64,000 nucleotides of DNA from Psychrobacillus sp. FSL H8-0483 (GCF_038637725.1 NZ_CP152052.1:1037501-1101500); one strand, 5' to 3'; counted from the first letter of the stretch, positions 35,513 to 47,291 are shown. The notes: generated by a model not told the origin, from the letters alone. Numbers and translations: made by a program.

Positions 35513-36526
35513 TTGAACATCACTGACCAACTACTAACCATAAAAGATTTACATACTGGCTTTCGTATCAAGGATACATATTTTGATGCAGTAGATGGTG
35601 TATCCATCAATTTAAAGAAAAATGAAATTCTAGCTATTGTTGGTGAGTCTGGTTGCGGCAAGTCTACATTAGCGACTTCTATTATTGGGCTTCACGATCA
35701 TAATAGGACCCGTGTAGAAGGAGAAATTATCTACGATGGAAAAAATCTTGCGAAGCTGGATGAAGAAAAGTTTAACAAAGTACGTGGGGAAGAAATCGGA
35801 ATGATCTTCCAAGATCCTTTGTCTGCTTTGAATCCACTTATGCGTATTGGTGAACAAATTGAAGAGTCATTAATATTCCATACCAAGATGTCTAAAAGTG
35901 AAAGGGAAAAGCGTGTAATAGAATTATTAAATCAAGTTGGAATACCTAATCCAATGCGCGTTAAAAAGCAATTTCCTCATCAGTTGTCAGGTGGTATGCG
36001 CCAACGTGTTATTATTGCCATTGCCATTTCCTGTAAACCGAATATAATCATTGCAGATGAACCGACTACTGCACTGGATGTAACAATCCAAGCCCAAATT
36101 TTAGACTTACTTAATGATTTACAAGCTGAAACAGGTGCAGGGATAATTCTTATCACACATGATTTAGGCGTTGTAGCGGAAGTAGCTGACCGAGTAGCAG
36201 TTATGTACGCTGGTCAAATTATTGAGGAAGCGCCAGTAGAAGAATTATTCTCGAATCCAAAACATCCATATACAAGATCATTATTTAATTCTATCCCACA
36301 AATGAATAGCGAAAATGAAAAATTACAAGTAATTCAAGGAATTGTACCTTCTCTCGTGAAATTACCACGAACAGGATGCCGTTTCTCAGCACGTATTCCA
36401 TGGATACCAAATATTGCACATGAAGAAAATCCGATACTTCACGAAATATCTCCAGGTCATTTAGTTAGATGCACCTGCTGGCAGCACTTTCACTTGGAAA
36501 GTGAAGAAGGAGGAAATGCACTATGA
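35513..36526 (+). CDS. appD: Oligopeptide ABC transporter ATP-binding protein (AppD/OppD type)
   Basis: A 337-residue ATPase with Walker [10 protein letters not shown], signature LSGGMRQR and Walker B IIIADEP, plus the C-terminal oligopeptide-type zinc/cysteine-rich tail (RTGCRFSARIPW...RCTCWQH). The start is TTG at 35513 behind AAAGGAG. It heads a D-F-B-C-A operon between fabF and trpS, the position of the app operon in B. subtilis. Its stop overlaps the next start (ATGA). Confidence 0.9.
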   Translation: MNITDQLLTIKDLHTGFRIKDTYFDAVDGVSINLKKNEILAIVGESGCGKSTLATSIIGLHDHNRTRVEGEIIYDGKNLAKLDEEKFNKVRGEEIGMIFQDPLSALNPLMRIGEQIEESLIFHTKMSKSEREKRVIELLNQVGIPNPMRVKKQFPHQLSGGMRQRVIIAIAISCKPNIIIADEPTTALDVTIQAQILDLLNDLQAETGAGIILITHDLGVVAEVADRVAVMYAGQIIEEAPVEELFSNPKHPYTRSLFNSIPQMNSENEKLQVIQGIVPSLVKLPRTGCRFSARIPWIPNIAHEENPILHEISPGHLVRCTCWQHFHLESEEGGNAL

Positions 36527-37470
36527 GCTTTATGCAAATCAAAGATTTACACGTCCATTACCCTATTCGCGGAGGATTTTTCAATACTGTCGTCGACAAA
36601 GTATATGCAGTTGATGGAATTAGTCTAGATATAGAAAAAGGGAAGACTTATGGTTTGGTTGGAGAATCTGGATGTGGAAAATCTACAACTGGTAAATCTA
36701 TTATTGGATTAGAAAAAATTACGTCTGGAGAAATCATTTATGAAGGAGAGAATGTGACGCATAAACGTCGTAGTAACAATTCCTCTTATAATCGTGATAT
36801 CCAAATGATTTTCCAAGATGCTCATTCTAGTCTGAATCCTAGGAAACGAGTTCAAGATATTATTGCAGAGCCAATTAGAAACTTTTTGAAACTAACACTA
36901 GATGAGGAAAAACGTAAAATTAATGAGTTGTTGGCGATTGTTGGGATGAACGAGGATGCAAAATTAAAATACCCTCACGAGTTCTCTGGAGGTCAGAAAC
37001 AACGTATTGGTATTGCACGTGCAATTGCAACCAATCCCAAATTAATTATTGCTGACGAGCCAGTTTCTGCACTAGATTTATCCGTTCAAGCACAAGTATT
37101 GAACTTTTTGAAAGATATTCAAAATGAGTTTGGTCTTAGTTATTTATTTATTTCACATGATCTGGGTGTAGTTAAACATATGTGTGACCAAATTTCAATA
37201 ATGTATAAAGGACGATTCGTAGAAGTTGGTAATCGTCATGATATTTACAACAACCCACAACACATATACACAAAGCGCTTATTATCCGCTATACCTGATG
37301 TAAATCCGCTTGGTCGGGAAGCTCGAAAAAGAGAACGCATTGAAGTGGAACAAAACTATCTTGTAGATCATAAGAGGTATTTTGATGAGAATGGACGAGT
37401 ATTTAATTTAAACACGATTACTGATACACATCAAGTAGCGGTGGCCGCTATAAAAAAGGAGGCCATCTAA
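36523..37470 (+). CDS. appF: Oligopeptide ABC transporter ATP-binding protein (AppF/OppF type)
   Basis: The 315-residue second ATPase of the importer. Walker A is GESGCGKST, the signature FSGGQKQR, and Walker B LIIADEP. ATG overlaps the appD stop by four bases, and GGAGGAAA is in place. It pairs with AppD to power uptake of peptides through the two permeases that follow. Confidence 0.9.
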   Translation: MSFMQIKDLHVHYPIRGGFFNTVVDKVYAVDGISLDIEKGKTYGLVGESGCGKSTTGKSIIGLEKITSGEIIYEGENVTHKRRSNNSSYNRDIQMIFQDAHSSLNPRKRVQDIIAEPIRNFLKLTLDEEKRKINELLAIVGMNEDAKLKYPHEFSGGQKQRIGIARAIATNPKLIIADEPVSALDLSVQAQVLNFLKDIQNEFGLSYLFISHDLGVVKHMCDQISIMYKGRFVEVGNRHDIYNNPQHIYTKRLLSAIPDVNPLGREARKRERIEVEQNYLVDHKRYFDENGRVFNLNTITDTHQVAVAAIKKEAI

Positions 37471-37471
37471 T

Positions 37472-38434
37472 ATGTGGAAAACGATTTTAAGACGAGTATT
37501 AGCAATGATTCCACAATTATTTGTTTTAAGTTTGCTTATCTTTATCATGGCTAAGTTTATGCCTGGGGATCCATTTACAGGATTAATTACTCCAGAAACA
37601 GATGCAAATAGACTGGAAGAAATGCGAGAAGCTGCGGGGTTTTATGATCCTTGGCATGTACAATATTACAACTGGATAGTGAATGCTGCACAAGGGGATT
37701 TTGGGAAAAGTTACACATATAAAGTGCCGGTATCCGATTTAATCGGTGATCGTGCGAAGAACACACTTTGGCTGTCCTTATTGAGTGTAATTTTACTTTA
37801 TAGTTTTGCTATTCCTTTAGGAGTTTTAGCAGGACGTTATCAAGATACGTTCCTAGATAAATCGATCGTTTTATATACTTTTGTTACTTACGCAATCCCT
37901 ACTTTTGTATTAGGTTTACTACTATTATTCTTTTTTGGCTATCAGCTTAATTGGTTCCCAACTAGTGGAACAGTTGATATAAAACATGACGAAGGCACTC
38001 TAGGTTATTTTTGGAATAAAATTTACCATATGATATTGCCAGCCATTACGTATGCAATATTAGGCACCACTGGAGTTGTTCAATATCTTCGTTCAGAAAT
38101 TATTGATGCGAAATCAATGGATTATGTTCGTACTGCTCGAAGTAAAGGAATTCCAGTACGAAAGGTTTACAGCCGGCATATTTTTAGAAATTCCTTATTA
38201 CCAATAGCTGCCTTTTTTGGTTTCACTATAACTGGATTGCTTACCGGCTCTATTTTTATCGAATCTATTTTCGGTTATCCTGGGATGGGTCAATTGTTTA
38301 TTCAATCCATCTCATCTCGAGACTATAGTGTCATTACTGCATTAGTAATGCTTTTCGGCTTCTTAACATTATTAGGTAGTCTCTTGTCCGATATCATCAT
38401 GAGTATAGTAGATCCTCGCATTAGGATAGAGTGA
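37472..38434 (+). CDS. appB: Oligopeptide ABC transporter permease (AppB/OppB type)
   Basis: A 320-residue permease with six membrane segments and the EAA-type loop (DYVRTARSKGIPVRKVYSRH, 20 residues). The N-terminal FIMAKFMPGDPF is typical of OppB/DppB. It follows appF by one base, with AGGAGG upstream. Confidence 0.9.
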   Translation: MWKTILRRVLAMIPQLFVLSLLIFIMAKFMPGDPFTGLITPETDANRLEEMREAAGFYDPWHVQYYNWIVNAAQGDFGKSYTYKVPVSDLIGDRAKNTLWLSLLSVILLYSFAIPLGVLAGRYQDTFLDKSIVLYTFVTYAIPTFVLGLLLLFFFGYQLNWFPTSGTVDIKHDEGTLGYFWNKIYHMILPAITYAILGTTGVVQYLRSEIIDAKSMDYVRTARSKGIPVRKVYSRHIFRNSLLPIAAFFGFTITGLLTGSIFIESIFGYPGMGQLFIQSISSRDYSVITALVMLFGFLTLLGSLLSDIIMSIVDPRIRIE

Positions 38435-38463
38435 CGAAAATAAGGGTTAAGGAGAGAGGGAAA

Positions 38464-39381
38464 ATGACTAAAACGTTGGAATTTAAAAAAACAGGAAATT
38501 TGATAGATGAAGTTAATAGCTCTCCACCTACTGGTTTTCAAGTACTTGTACGAGAGTTTAAAAAAGATAAATTAGCTATGTTCTCATTATTCGCTTTAGT
38601 ATTAGGTATTTTAGGAATCTATATCGCGGCTATGTTTATAGATCAAGAAGCTCTCATGAAAGTGAGCCTTCGTGACAAGTTTGGAGAACCAGGGGAGAAG
38701 TTTTTTCTTGGGGCTGACCAAGGTGGCCGTTCCATTATAGGGCAATTAATCATCGGTGCGCGAAACTCCATTACGATTGCTTTATCAGTAACGATTATTA
38801 CAGGAGTTATAGGAGTAGCCGTAGGATTAATTACAGGTTACTTTGGTGGTTGGATAGATAATATTTTTATGCGTATTATTGATTTCTTTATCACCATTCC
38901 TACACTAATGATTATTATCGTTTTTGTTACAATTATCCCGAAATATACAATAGCTAGTTTTGTATTAATTATGAGTGCATTCTTGTGGGTCGGTACTGCA
39001 CGACTTGTAAGGAGTAAGTCGCTTACGGAAAGTAGACGCGATTATGTTAATGCGTCAAAAACATTGGGAACAAGAGACGCCACAATCATTTTCAAAGAAA
39101 TTATGCCAAATCTAAGTTCCATCCTTATTGTAGAATTAACGCTTAGTTTTGCGGGGAATGTAGGACTGGAAACAGGATTATCTTATTTAGGATTTGGATT
39201 GCCACAATCTGTTCCAAGTTTAGGGACACTTGTAAGCTATGCGAATAATCCATTGATTTTAGAAGATAAGTGGTGGGTTTGGTTACCAGCATCTTTATTA
39301 ATTTTAGTATTAATGCTAGCCATCAACTATGTTGGTCAGGCAATTCGTCGTTCTGCCGATGCAAGACAACGTCAGGGGTAA
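38464..39381 (+). CDS. appC: Oligopeptide ABC transporter permease (AppC/OppC type)
   Basis: The 305-residue second permease, with an N-terminal cytoplasmic segment, about six membrane helices and the docking loop DYVNASKTLGTRDATIIFKE (20 residues). ATG at 38464 follows GGAGAGAGGG; an in-frame GTG at 38431 overlaps the end of appB and lacks that site. Confidence 0.9.
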   Translation: MTKTLEFKKTGNLIDEVNSSPPTGFQVLVREFKKDKLAMFSLFALVLGILGIYIAAMFIDQEALMKVSLRDKFGEPGEKFFLGADQGGRSIIGQLIIGARNSITIALSVTIITGVIGVAVGLITGYFGGWIDNIFMRIIDFFITIPTLMIIIVFVTIIPKYTIASFVLIMSAFLWVGTARLVRSKSLTESRRDYVNASKTLGTRDATIIFKEIMPNLSSILIVELTLSFAGNVGLETGLSYLGFGLPQSVPSLGTLVSYANNPLILEDKWWVWLPASLLILVLMLAINYVGQAIRRSADARQRQG

Positions 39382-39441
39382 CGATTGGTATTAAACGATT
39401 TTCGTTTGATATATAGAAAGATATAAAAAGGAGGAAAAAGA

Positions 39442-41298
39442 ATGAGTAAAAAGCTTTGGGCATTACTAGCAGTACTTATAGCTTTCATGCTTGTGCTTGG
39501 TGCATGTAACAATGACGACAAAGAAGGAACTACAGGTACAGAAGTAAAAGAACCTGAAAAAACAGAAGAAAAAGAAGAAGAAAAAGAAGAAGTAGCAGAG
39601 CCGACAGAACCAGGAGATTCATCAGAATTTCCTTTATCAGTAAACAATGAAGGAGATGCAATTACAGGTGGAACGTTAAAAGTTGCACTGGGTACAGATA
39701 CTCCATTCCAAGGAATTTTCTCACTTGTATTATATGAAGATGGCTATGATGCAGATATTATGGAATATGCAGATAACTCAATCTTCGCTACTGATGGTGA
39801 CCTATTAATCACTGACAAAGGAATAGCATCATTAGAAGCAGATCCAAAAACGAATAAGGCTATAATTAAAATTCGTGAAGGCGTTAAATGGTCTGACGGA
39901 GAACCTCTTAAAATTGAAGATGTAATTTACCCATATTTAATTATCGGTCACCCTGATTACCAAGGGATTCGTTATGATGGTGATTTCCAAAACATTATTG
40001 GTGCAGTTGAGTACCACGATGGAAAAGCAGACACAATCTCAGGATTAAAAAAATTGGATGAATCTACTTTAGAAATTTCATTCAACAAATTATCACCTGC
40101 AATTTTCTCGGGTGGTGATGGAGTATGGGGTTCTGCGGAACCAAGTCATATCTTAAAAGACATTCCAGTAGGACAGCTTTTAGAGTCTGATGCAGTTCGT
40201 AAAAACCCTGTAACATTAGGTGCTTTCAAATATGATAAAATCGTACCTGGTGAATCCGTACAATTCGTAAGAAATGAAAACTACTGGAAAGGTGCTCCTA
40301 AACTGGACGGAGTTCTTTTGAAAGCAGTACCATCTGCTTCTATATCAAAAGCAATTCAAACAGGTGAATATCATATGACAGCTGGCTCATTACCAGCAAC
40401 AAAATATCCTGAAATAAAAGATTTTGACAACATTACAATCTTGGCTCAACCAGAGCTTTCTTATTCTTATTTAGGATTCAAATTAGGTAAATATGATACA
40501 GCAACTGGACTTTCTACAATGGATCCAGCAGCTAAAATGAGTGATGTAAAATTACGTCAAGCAATGGGTTATGCACTTGATGTAGAGCAAGTGAATGAGG
40601 TTTATTACGATAACCTACGCTCTCGTGCGACATCTTTAATTCCACCAGCATTTTCAACATTCTTTGATGATTCTTTAAAAGGCTATACGTATAACAAAGA
40701 TCAAGCAATTGCATTGTTAGACGAAGCTGGTTACAAAGATACAGATGGAGACGGATTCCGCGAAAATCCAAAAGGTGAAAAATTAGAAATTAAGTTCGCA
40801 GGAATGGCTGGCGATGCAATCGCAGAAGAAATGGCAGCGTTCTGGATTCAAAACTGGGCGGATGTTGGGCTAAAGGTTGTATTATCAACAGGACGTTTAA
40901 TCGAATTCAACTCTTTCTACGATAAAGTAGAAGCGGATGATCCAGAAATCGATATTTATATGGCTGCATGGGGAACAGGTACTAACCCATCTCCAGCAGG
41001 TTTATATGGTAAAGAAGCAGCATTTAACTTCAGTCGTTTCACAACTCCGGAGTTAGATGAGTTGCTTAAAGCAATCGATTCTCCAGAAGCATTCGATTCA
41101 AATTACCGTGCAAATGCATTCCGTGAATGGCAATTATACATGGAAGAAAATGCACCAGTTATTCCAACTCAATTCCGTACTGCAATTTACACAATCAATA
41201 AAGGTGTAAAAAATTACGATGTTGATCGTGCAAATGAAGAATTCGATTTAAGTCAAGTAGAATTACTTGCTGAAGAACCAGTTAAGTCAACGAAATAA
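39442..41298 (+). CDS. appA: Oligopeptide-binding lipoprotein (AppA/OppA type)
   Basis: A 618-residue SBP_bac_5 lipoprotein. The signal ends in LVLGAC with the lipidated C22, followed by an unusually acidic, glutamate-rich linker (about 30-65) before the binding domain. It captures peptides for the AppDFBC importer. GGAGGAAAAAG precedes ATG 39442. It is last in its operon; in B. subtilis the app binding protein lies in the middle (DFABC), so order differs. A terminator follows. Confidence 0.9.
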   Translation: MSKKLWALLAVLIAFMLVLGACNNDDKEGTTGTEVKEPEKTEEKEEEKEEVAEPTEPGDSSEFPLSVNNEGDAITGGTLKVALGTDTPFQGIFSLVLYEDGYDADIMEYADNSIFATDGDLLITDKGIASLEADPKTNKAIIKIREGVKWSDGEPLKIEDVIYPYLIIGHPDYQGIRYDGDFQNIIGAVEYHDGKADTISGLKKLDESTLEISFNKLSPAIFSGGDGVWGSAEPSHILKDIPVGQLLESDAVRKNPVTLGAFKYDKIVPGESVQFVRNENYWKGAPKLDGVLLKAVPSASISKAIQTGEYHMTAGSLPATKYPEIKDFDNITILAQPELSYSYLGFKLGKYDTATGLSTMDPAAKMSDVKLRQAMGYALDVEQVNEVYYDNLRSRATSLIPPAFSTFFDDSLKGYTYNKDQAIALLDEAGYKDTDGDGFRENPKGEKLEIKFAGMAGDAIAEEMAAFWIQNWADVGLKVVLSTGRLIEFNSFYDKVEADDPEIDIYMAAWGTGTNPSPAGLYGKEAAFNFSRFTTPELDELLKAIDSPEAFDSNYRANAFREWQLYMEENAPVIPTQFRTAIYTINKGVKNYDVDRANEEFDLSQVELLAEEPVKSTK

Positions 41299-41309
41299 TA
41301 TTCAAATTG

Positions 41310-41345
41310 AAAAACGCCATTCGTGATAAACGGATGGCGTTTTTC
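41310..41345 (+). terminator. Terminator of the app-type operon
   Basis: AAAACGCCATTCGT and ACGGATGGCGTTTTT pair; it lies 11 bases after the appA stop. Confidence 0.85.
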
Positions 41346-41372
41346 ATATTATTTACGAAGGATGTGATCGTA

Positions 41373-42797
<1,425 letters not shown>

Positions 42798-42803
42798 TTG
42801 ACT

Positions 42804-42833
42804 ATTATATATTAGAAGAAACTCCAAAATCAA
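42804..42833 (-). promoter_or_regulatory. trpS promoter
   Basis: On the minus strand TTGATT (42833-42828) and TATAAT (42809-42804) with an 18-base spacer, directly upstream of the T-box leader. Confidence 0.7.
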
Positions 42834-42842
42834 GCGAAAAAA

Positions 42843-43187
42843 TTAACTATAATAGACAAATAAAGCGATGCACATACAAAGTAAACTGGATAAGCCTAAA
42901 GCGATTATTGGCTTGTGTGGAAATGAAAAAACTTCCGAAGGCAATCGCATTTTGTTAGCCTCTGCTTTCATATGTTTGGGTGTGAACACTTTGCGTGTAC
43001 TTTCAGTAAAGAAATCAAAAAAACCACCTGAAACTACATATGTCATTAATCCGAAAAATGTTATGGTTCCACCAACATAAAAAGACATATTTGCGTAATA
43101 AACGAGTTCAGCATTTCCATAAGTGAGAACCATAAGAATCAAAATAAGTAACTGGACACTTAAAAAATATATAACTTTCTTTTTCAT
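42843..43187 (-). CDS. DUF3899 membrane protein
   Basis: A 114-residue protein with three hydrophobic segments (about 4-24, 31-52 and 93-112) and a basic central loop. It fits the DUF3899 family of small Bacillales membrane proteins with no known role. GAGGTGAAT precedes the ATG at 43187. It lies upstream of the trpS promoter, divergent from the second opp operon. Confidence 0.75.
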   Translation of the reverse strand: MKKKVIYFLSVQLLILILMVLTYGNAELVYYANMSFYVGGTITFFGLMTYVVSGGFFDFFTESTRKVFTPKHMKAEANKMRLPSEVFSFPHKPIIALGLSSLLCMCIALFVYYS

Positions 43188-43435
43188 AATTCACCTCTAT
43201 CAAAGTAAATTATAGAAGATAAATTAAAAATAATCAAAAAGTAATTAAGATATTAGTAAATGTGAATATCAAAAAAGAAACATTTTCTTTACCAATGATT
43301 CTCAATTGTTAGGACAATGTAATGATTTTGTTACAACAATGTAAAAATATTATAAAAAAGGTCTGTACAAGTTAAAAGTAAAATGTATAATAAGTAATGT
43401 AATGAATTTTTCTGAATATTAGGGAGGTTAAAAAA

Positions 43436-45148
43436 ATGAAGAATAGTAAGTTTGCATGGCTTTTAAGCCTACTGTTAGTTGTTGCTCTTTTCTTAGCTGC
43501 ATGTGGCGGTAAAGAAGAAGGTACTAAAACAACTACAGAACCAGGAGATAAAGAAGAAGCTACACCTGAAGAAGAAGTAGTAGTAACTGACGAAGAACAG
43601 GTACTTAACTTAATTATGAGTGCTGAGATTCCAACAATGGACTCTGCTTTAGTAACTGACCAAGTTGGTTTTGATTTACTGAACAATGTAAACGAAGGTT
43701 TATACCGTTTAAATCAAGAAAATGTTGCAGTTCCTGCAATCTCTGAAGGTGAACCAACAGTTTCTGAAGATGGATTAGTTTACACATTCACTTTACGTGA
43801 TGCTAACTGGTCTGATGGTTCTCCAGTAACTGCTAATGACTTTGAATTTTCATGGAAACGTGCTATGAACCCAGATACTGGTTCTGAATACGGTCCATAC
43901 ATGATGTCTGGAGTTATTAAAAATGCTACTGAAATTTCTGAAGGTAAGGTTGAATACACTGAATTAGGTGTTAAAGCAATCGATGAAAAAACTTTAGAAG
44001 TAACACTTGAAAAACCAGTTCCTTATTTCTTATCTCTTATGTCATTTGGAACATTCTTACCACAAAAAGAAGAATTTGTTACAGCGCAAGGTGAAAACTA
44101 TGCGAAAAATTCTGAATCTTTATTATACAACGGACCATTCTCACTTACTGCATGGGACGGAACAGGCTTATCTTGGCAATTAGTTAAAAATGACCAATAC
44201 TGGGATAAAGATACTGTAAAACTTACTGAAATTAACTATGATGTAGTTAAAGAACCTGCTACTGCAGTTAACCTTTATACAAATGGTGAAAAAGATCGTG
44301 CAGGTCTTTCAGGTGAATATGCAATGCAATATGCTGCTGACCCAGAAATGGTAAAAGAAATGGAAACTTCTGTATTCTATTTCAAATATAACCAAGAACG
44401 TACTGGAGAAAAAACTCCACTTGCGAACGTAAATATTCGTGAAGCAATTACAAAAGCTTTCAACAAACAAGACTTAGTAGATGTAGTATTAGCAAATGGT
44501 TCTGTACCAGCTAACTACCTAGTACCAAAAGACTTCACTTTCGATGAAAATGCAACTGACTTCCGTGATGTAAATGGCGATATGGCTACTTACAATGTAG
44601 AAGAAGCTCAAGCTGCATGGGAAAAAGGTAAAGCTGAGCTAGGTGTTACTGAGCTTTCAATTGAAATTCTTGGAGGAGACACTGAAGTTTCTAAGAAAAT
44701 GTCTGAGTACTTCAAATCTCAATTAGAAACTAACTTACCTGGTTTAACTATTACTCTTAAAGAAGTACCATTTAACGTTCGTTTAGATCTTGATACAAAC
44801 CAAGACTACGAGATTCAAGTTGCTGGATGGGGTCCTGACTTCCAAGATCCTTACACATTCATGAACTTATGGTTAACAGGTGGCGGTAATAACCAAATGT
44901 CATACTCTAACCCAGAATATGATAAATTAGTAAACTCTGCTAACAACGAATTAGCTCTAGATCCTGCTGCTCGTTGGCAAGCAATGGCTGATGCAGAAAA
45001 AATGCTTATCGAGCAAGATTTCGGTATCGGACCTATTTACCAACGTGGTGCAATGTTCCTGCAAAAACCATATGTTAAAGGTATTATTGCTCACCCATTC
45101 GGTGGAGACTATAGCTACAAATGGGCTTATATCGAAGGTAAAAACTAA
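43436..45148 (+). CDS. oppA: Oligopeptide-binding lipoprotein OppA
   Basis: A 570-residue SBP_bac_5 lipoprotein. The lipobox is FLAAC with C23, followed by a threonine- and glutamate-rich linker and the peptide-binding domain. It is first in an A-B-C-D-F operon, the gene order of the B. subtilis opp operon, which lies at the same place before spx. In B. subtilis, Opp imports peptides including PhrA and CSF signals. GGGAGG precedes ATG 43436. Codon choice is strongly biased (GAA, AAA, GTA, TTA), consistent with high expression. Confidence 0.92.
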   Translation: MKNSKFAWLLSLLLVVALFLAACGGKEEGTKTTTEPGDKEEATPEEEVVVTDEEQVLNLIMSAEIPTMDSALVTDQVGFDLLNNVNEGLYRLNQENVAVPAISEGEPTVSEDGLVYTFTLRDANWSDGSPVTANDFEFSWKRAMNPDTGSEYGPYMMSGVIKNATEISEGKVEYTELGVKAIDEKTLEVTLEKPVPYFLSLMSFGTFLPQKEEFVTAQGENYAKNSESLLYNGPFSLTAWDGTGLSWQLVKNDQYWDKDTVKLTEINYDVVKEPATAVNLYTNGEKDRAGLSGEYAMQYAADPEMVKEMETSVFYFKYNQERTGEKTPLANVNIREAITKAFNKQDLVDVVLANGSVPANYLVPKDFTFDENATDFRDVNGDMATYNVEEAQAAWEKGKAELGVTELSIEILGGDTEVSKKMSEYFKSQLETNLPGLTITLKEVPFNVRLDLDTNQDYEIQVAGWGPDFQDPYTFMNLWLTGGGNNQMSYSNPEYDKLVNSANNELALDPAARWQAMADAEKMLIEQDFGIGPIYQRGAMFLQKPYVKGIIAHPFGGDYSYKWAYIEGKN

Positions 45149-45179
45149 GCGATTTTAGTAGATTAAAAATCTCATATTT

Positions 45180-45221
45180 AGAGAGTATATGGTATCCTAT
45201 AGGACCATATACTCTCTTTTT
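45180..45221 (+). terminator. Intra-operon hairpin between oppA and oppB
   Basis: AGAGAGTATATGGT-ATCCTATAGG-ACCATATACTCTCTTTTT is a perfect 14-base stem with T tail. Lying inside the operon, it probably attenuates transcription or protects the oppA 3' end, giving more binding protein than transporter. Confidence 0.85.
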
Positions 45222-45339
45222 AAATGAATCAGAATTCACAAAATATTTTATTATTTGATGTTATTTTGACAATTAGTATAGTAATCTGTTTATATAGAAT
45301 AATAGATTATTTTTTTAGATTACATTAGGAGGTGCAAAG

Positions 45340-46272
45340 ATGGCAAAATACATTATTCGTCGTGTGATTTATATGTTTATAACATTTTTCCTGATTGCGA
45401 CAGCAACCTTCTTCTTGATGAAGGCGCTTCCAGGATCCCCGATTAGCTCTGCTTCAAAACTATCCCCTTCACAACTTGCGATAGTGGAAGCGAAATACGG
45501 ATTAGATCAACCAGTCCCAGTACAATATGCAAAGTATATGCTAAACCTGGCTCAAGGTGATTTAGGAAACTCATTCCAATTTAAAAATGCAAGTGTAACA
45601 GAATTGATTATCAATCGATTAGGTCCATCTTTTATCCTTGGAACTCAAGGTTTAATACTTGGTGTAACATTAGGGATCATTTTAGGTATGATTGCCGCAT
45701 TAAAACAGAATACAATATGGGATTATGGTAGTACGGTTATTTCTATAATCGGTATTTCTATTCCGGCATTCGTTTTTGCTACATTTCTTCAATATTGGCT
45801 AGCAGTTAAGTGGGAATTATTCCCGGTAGCTCTTTGGAAAGATGGTTGGATGTCAAGCGTACTTCCATCTATTGCATTAGCAATGGGGCCACTTGCGACT
45901 GCTTCACGTTTTATTCGTACAGAAATGATTGAAGTATTAAGTTCAGATTATATTACTTTAGCTAAATCTAAAGGTGCAACTGGATTTGAAATTGCGTTTA
46001 AACATGCTTTTCGTAATGCGTTAATCCCACTTGTGACGGTTTTAGGACCGCTTGCTGCAGGTTTACTTACTGGTTCACTTGTAATTGAACAGATTTTTGC
46101 TATTCCAGGAATCGGAGAACAGTTTGTAAAATCCATTTTCTCAAATGACTTCTCAATTATTATGGGAACTACATTATTCTTCTCTGCGTTCTTAATTGTC
46201 GTAATATTCGTAGTTGATATTCTTTATGGAATTATTGACCCGCGTATTCGTTTATCAGGAGGTAATAATTAA
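45340..46272 (+). CDS. oppB: Oligopeptide ABC transporter permease OppB
   Basis: A 310-residue permease with six membrane segments, the N-terminal FFLMKALPGSPI and the docking loop DYITLAKSKGATGFEIAFKH (20 residues). AGGAGGTG precedes ATG 45340. Its stop overlaps the oppC start by one base. Confidence 0.93.
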   Translation: MAKYIIRRVIYMFITFFLIATATFFLMKALPGSPISSASKLSPSQLAIVEAKYGLDQPVPVQYAKYMLNLAQGDLGNSFQFKNASVTELIINRLGPSFILGTQGLILGVTLGIILGMIAALKQNTIWDYGSTVISIIGISIPAFVFATFLQYWLAVKWELFPVALWKDGWMSSVLPSIALAMGPLATASRFIRTEMIEVLSSDYITLAKSKGATGFEIAFKHAFRNALIPLVTVLGPLAAGLLTGSLVIEQIFAIPGIGEQFVKSIFSNDFSIIMGTTLFFSAFLIVVIFVVDILYGIIDPRIRLSGGNN

Positions 46273-47291
46273 TGAGTCAAGATTTAAAAAAATTACCTGC
46301 TGGATCTTTTGAAAGAGTTCACATTGATAGCACACAAGCGGAAAGAATTTCAAAACCAAGTATTAGTTTTTGGCAAGATGCCTGGTTACGTATACGTAAA
46401 AATAAAGCAGCTATTGTGAGTATGTTTATTTTGGCATTTATCGTCATCATGGCTTTTGTTGGACCAATGATCAGTCCACATGATGCAGATACTCAAACAA
46501 TTACACATGCAAACTTACCACCTAAAGTACCTGGACTTGAAAAGTTAGGTATTTTCGATGGGGTCGGTACATTAGCTGGAAAAGAAGTAGATTTATATGA
46601 ATTGAAAAAAGTAGATACGTATTATTGGTTTGGTACGGATGGTCTTGGTCGTGATATGTTCTCACGAGTTTGGGAAGGTACGCAAATCTCATTATTTATC
46701 GCTTTTATGGCAGCACTAATTGATATGGTTATTGGTGTAGCATACGGTGGTATTTCTGGATATTACGGTGGGCGTGTAGATGATATATTGCAGCGCATTG
46801 TTGAAATACTTTATGGAATTCCAACATTAGTTATAGTAATTCTTATGAGTTTATTCATGGAACCAGGTGTCACGGCGATTATTATTGCTATTACAATAAC
46901 CGGCTGGATTGGTATGTCGCGTATTGTTCGTGGTCAAGTATTGAAATTCAAAAACCAAGAATTTGTATTGGCATCTCGTACATTAGGAGCATCAAATGGC
47001 CGAATAATAACGAAGCATATTTTGCCAAATATTTTAAGTGTTATCATTATTAATACAATGTTTACAATTCCAGGTGCAATTTTCTTCGAAGCATTTTTAA
47101 GCTTTATTGGATTGGGCTTACAACCACCTAATGCGTCATTAGGTACACTTATTAATGATGGTTACAAATTAATTAAATTCCAACCACATATTTTACTGTA
47201 CCCATCCCTCGTTTTAAGTTTGTTAATGATTGCATTTAACTTACTAGGTGATGGCTTACGTGACGCACTAGATCCAAAGATGAAAGACTAA
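46272..47291 (+). CDS. oppC: Oligopeptide ABC transporter permease OppC
   Basis: A 339-residue permease with an extended cytoplasmic N-terminus, a first membrane helix around 45-65, a periplasm-like loop with YWFGTDGLGRDMFSR, and five more helices including the docking segment FVLASRTLGASNGRIITKH. It is coupled to oppB by a TAATG overlap. Confidence 0.93.
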   Translation: MSQDLKKLPAGSFERVHIDSTQAERISKPSISFWQDAWLRIRKNKAAIVSMFILAFIVIMAFVGPMISPHDADTQTITHANLPPKVPGLEKLGIFDGVGTLAGKEVDLYELKKVDTYYWFGTDGLGRDMFSRVWEGTQISLFIAFMAALIDMVIGVAYGGISGYYGGRVDDILQRIVEILYGIPTLVIVILMSLFMEPGVTAIIIAITITGWIGMSRIVRGQVLKFKNQEFVLASRTLGASNGRIITKHILPNILSVIIINTMFTIPGAIFFEAFLSFIGLGLQPPNASLGTLINDGYKLIKFQPHILLYPSLVLSLLMIAFNLLGDGLRDALDPKMKD

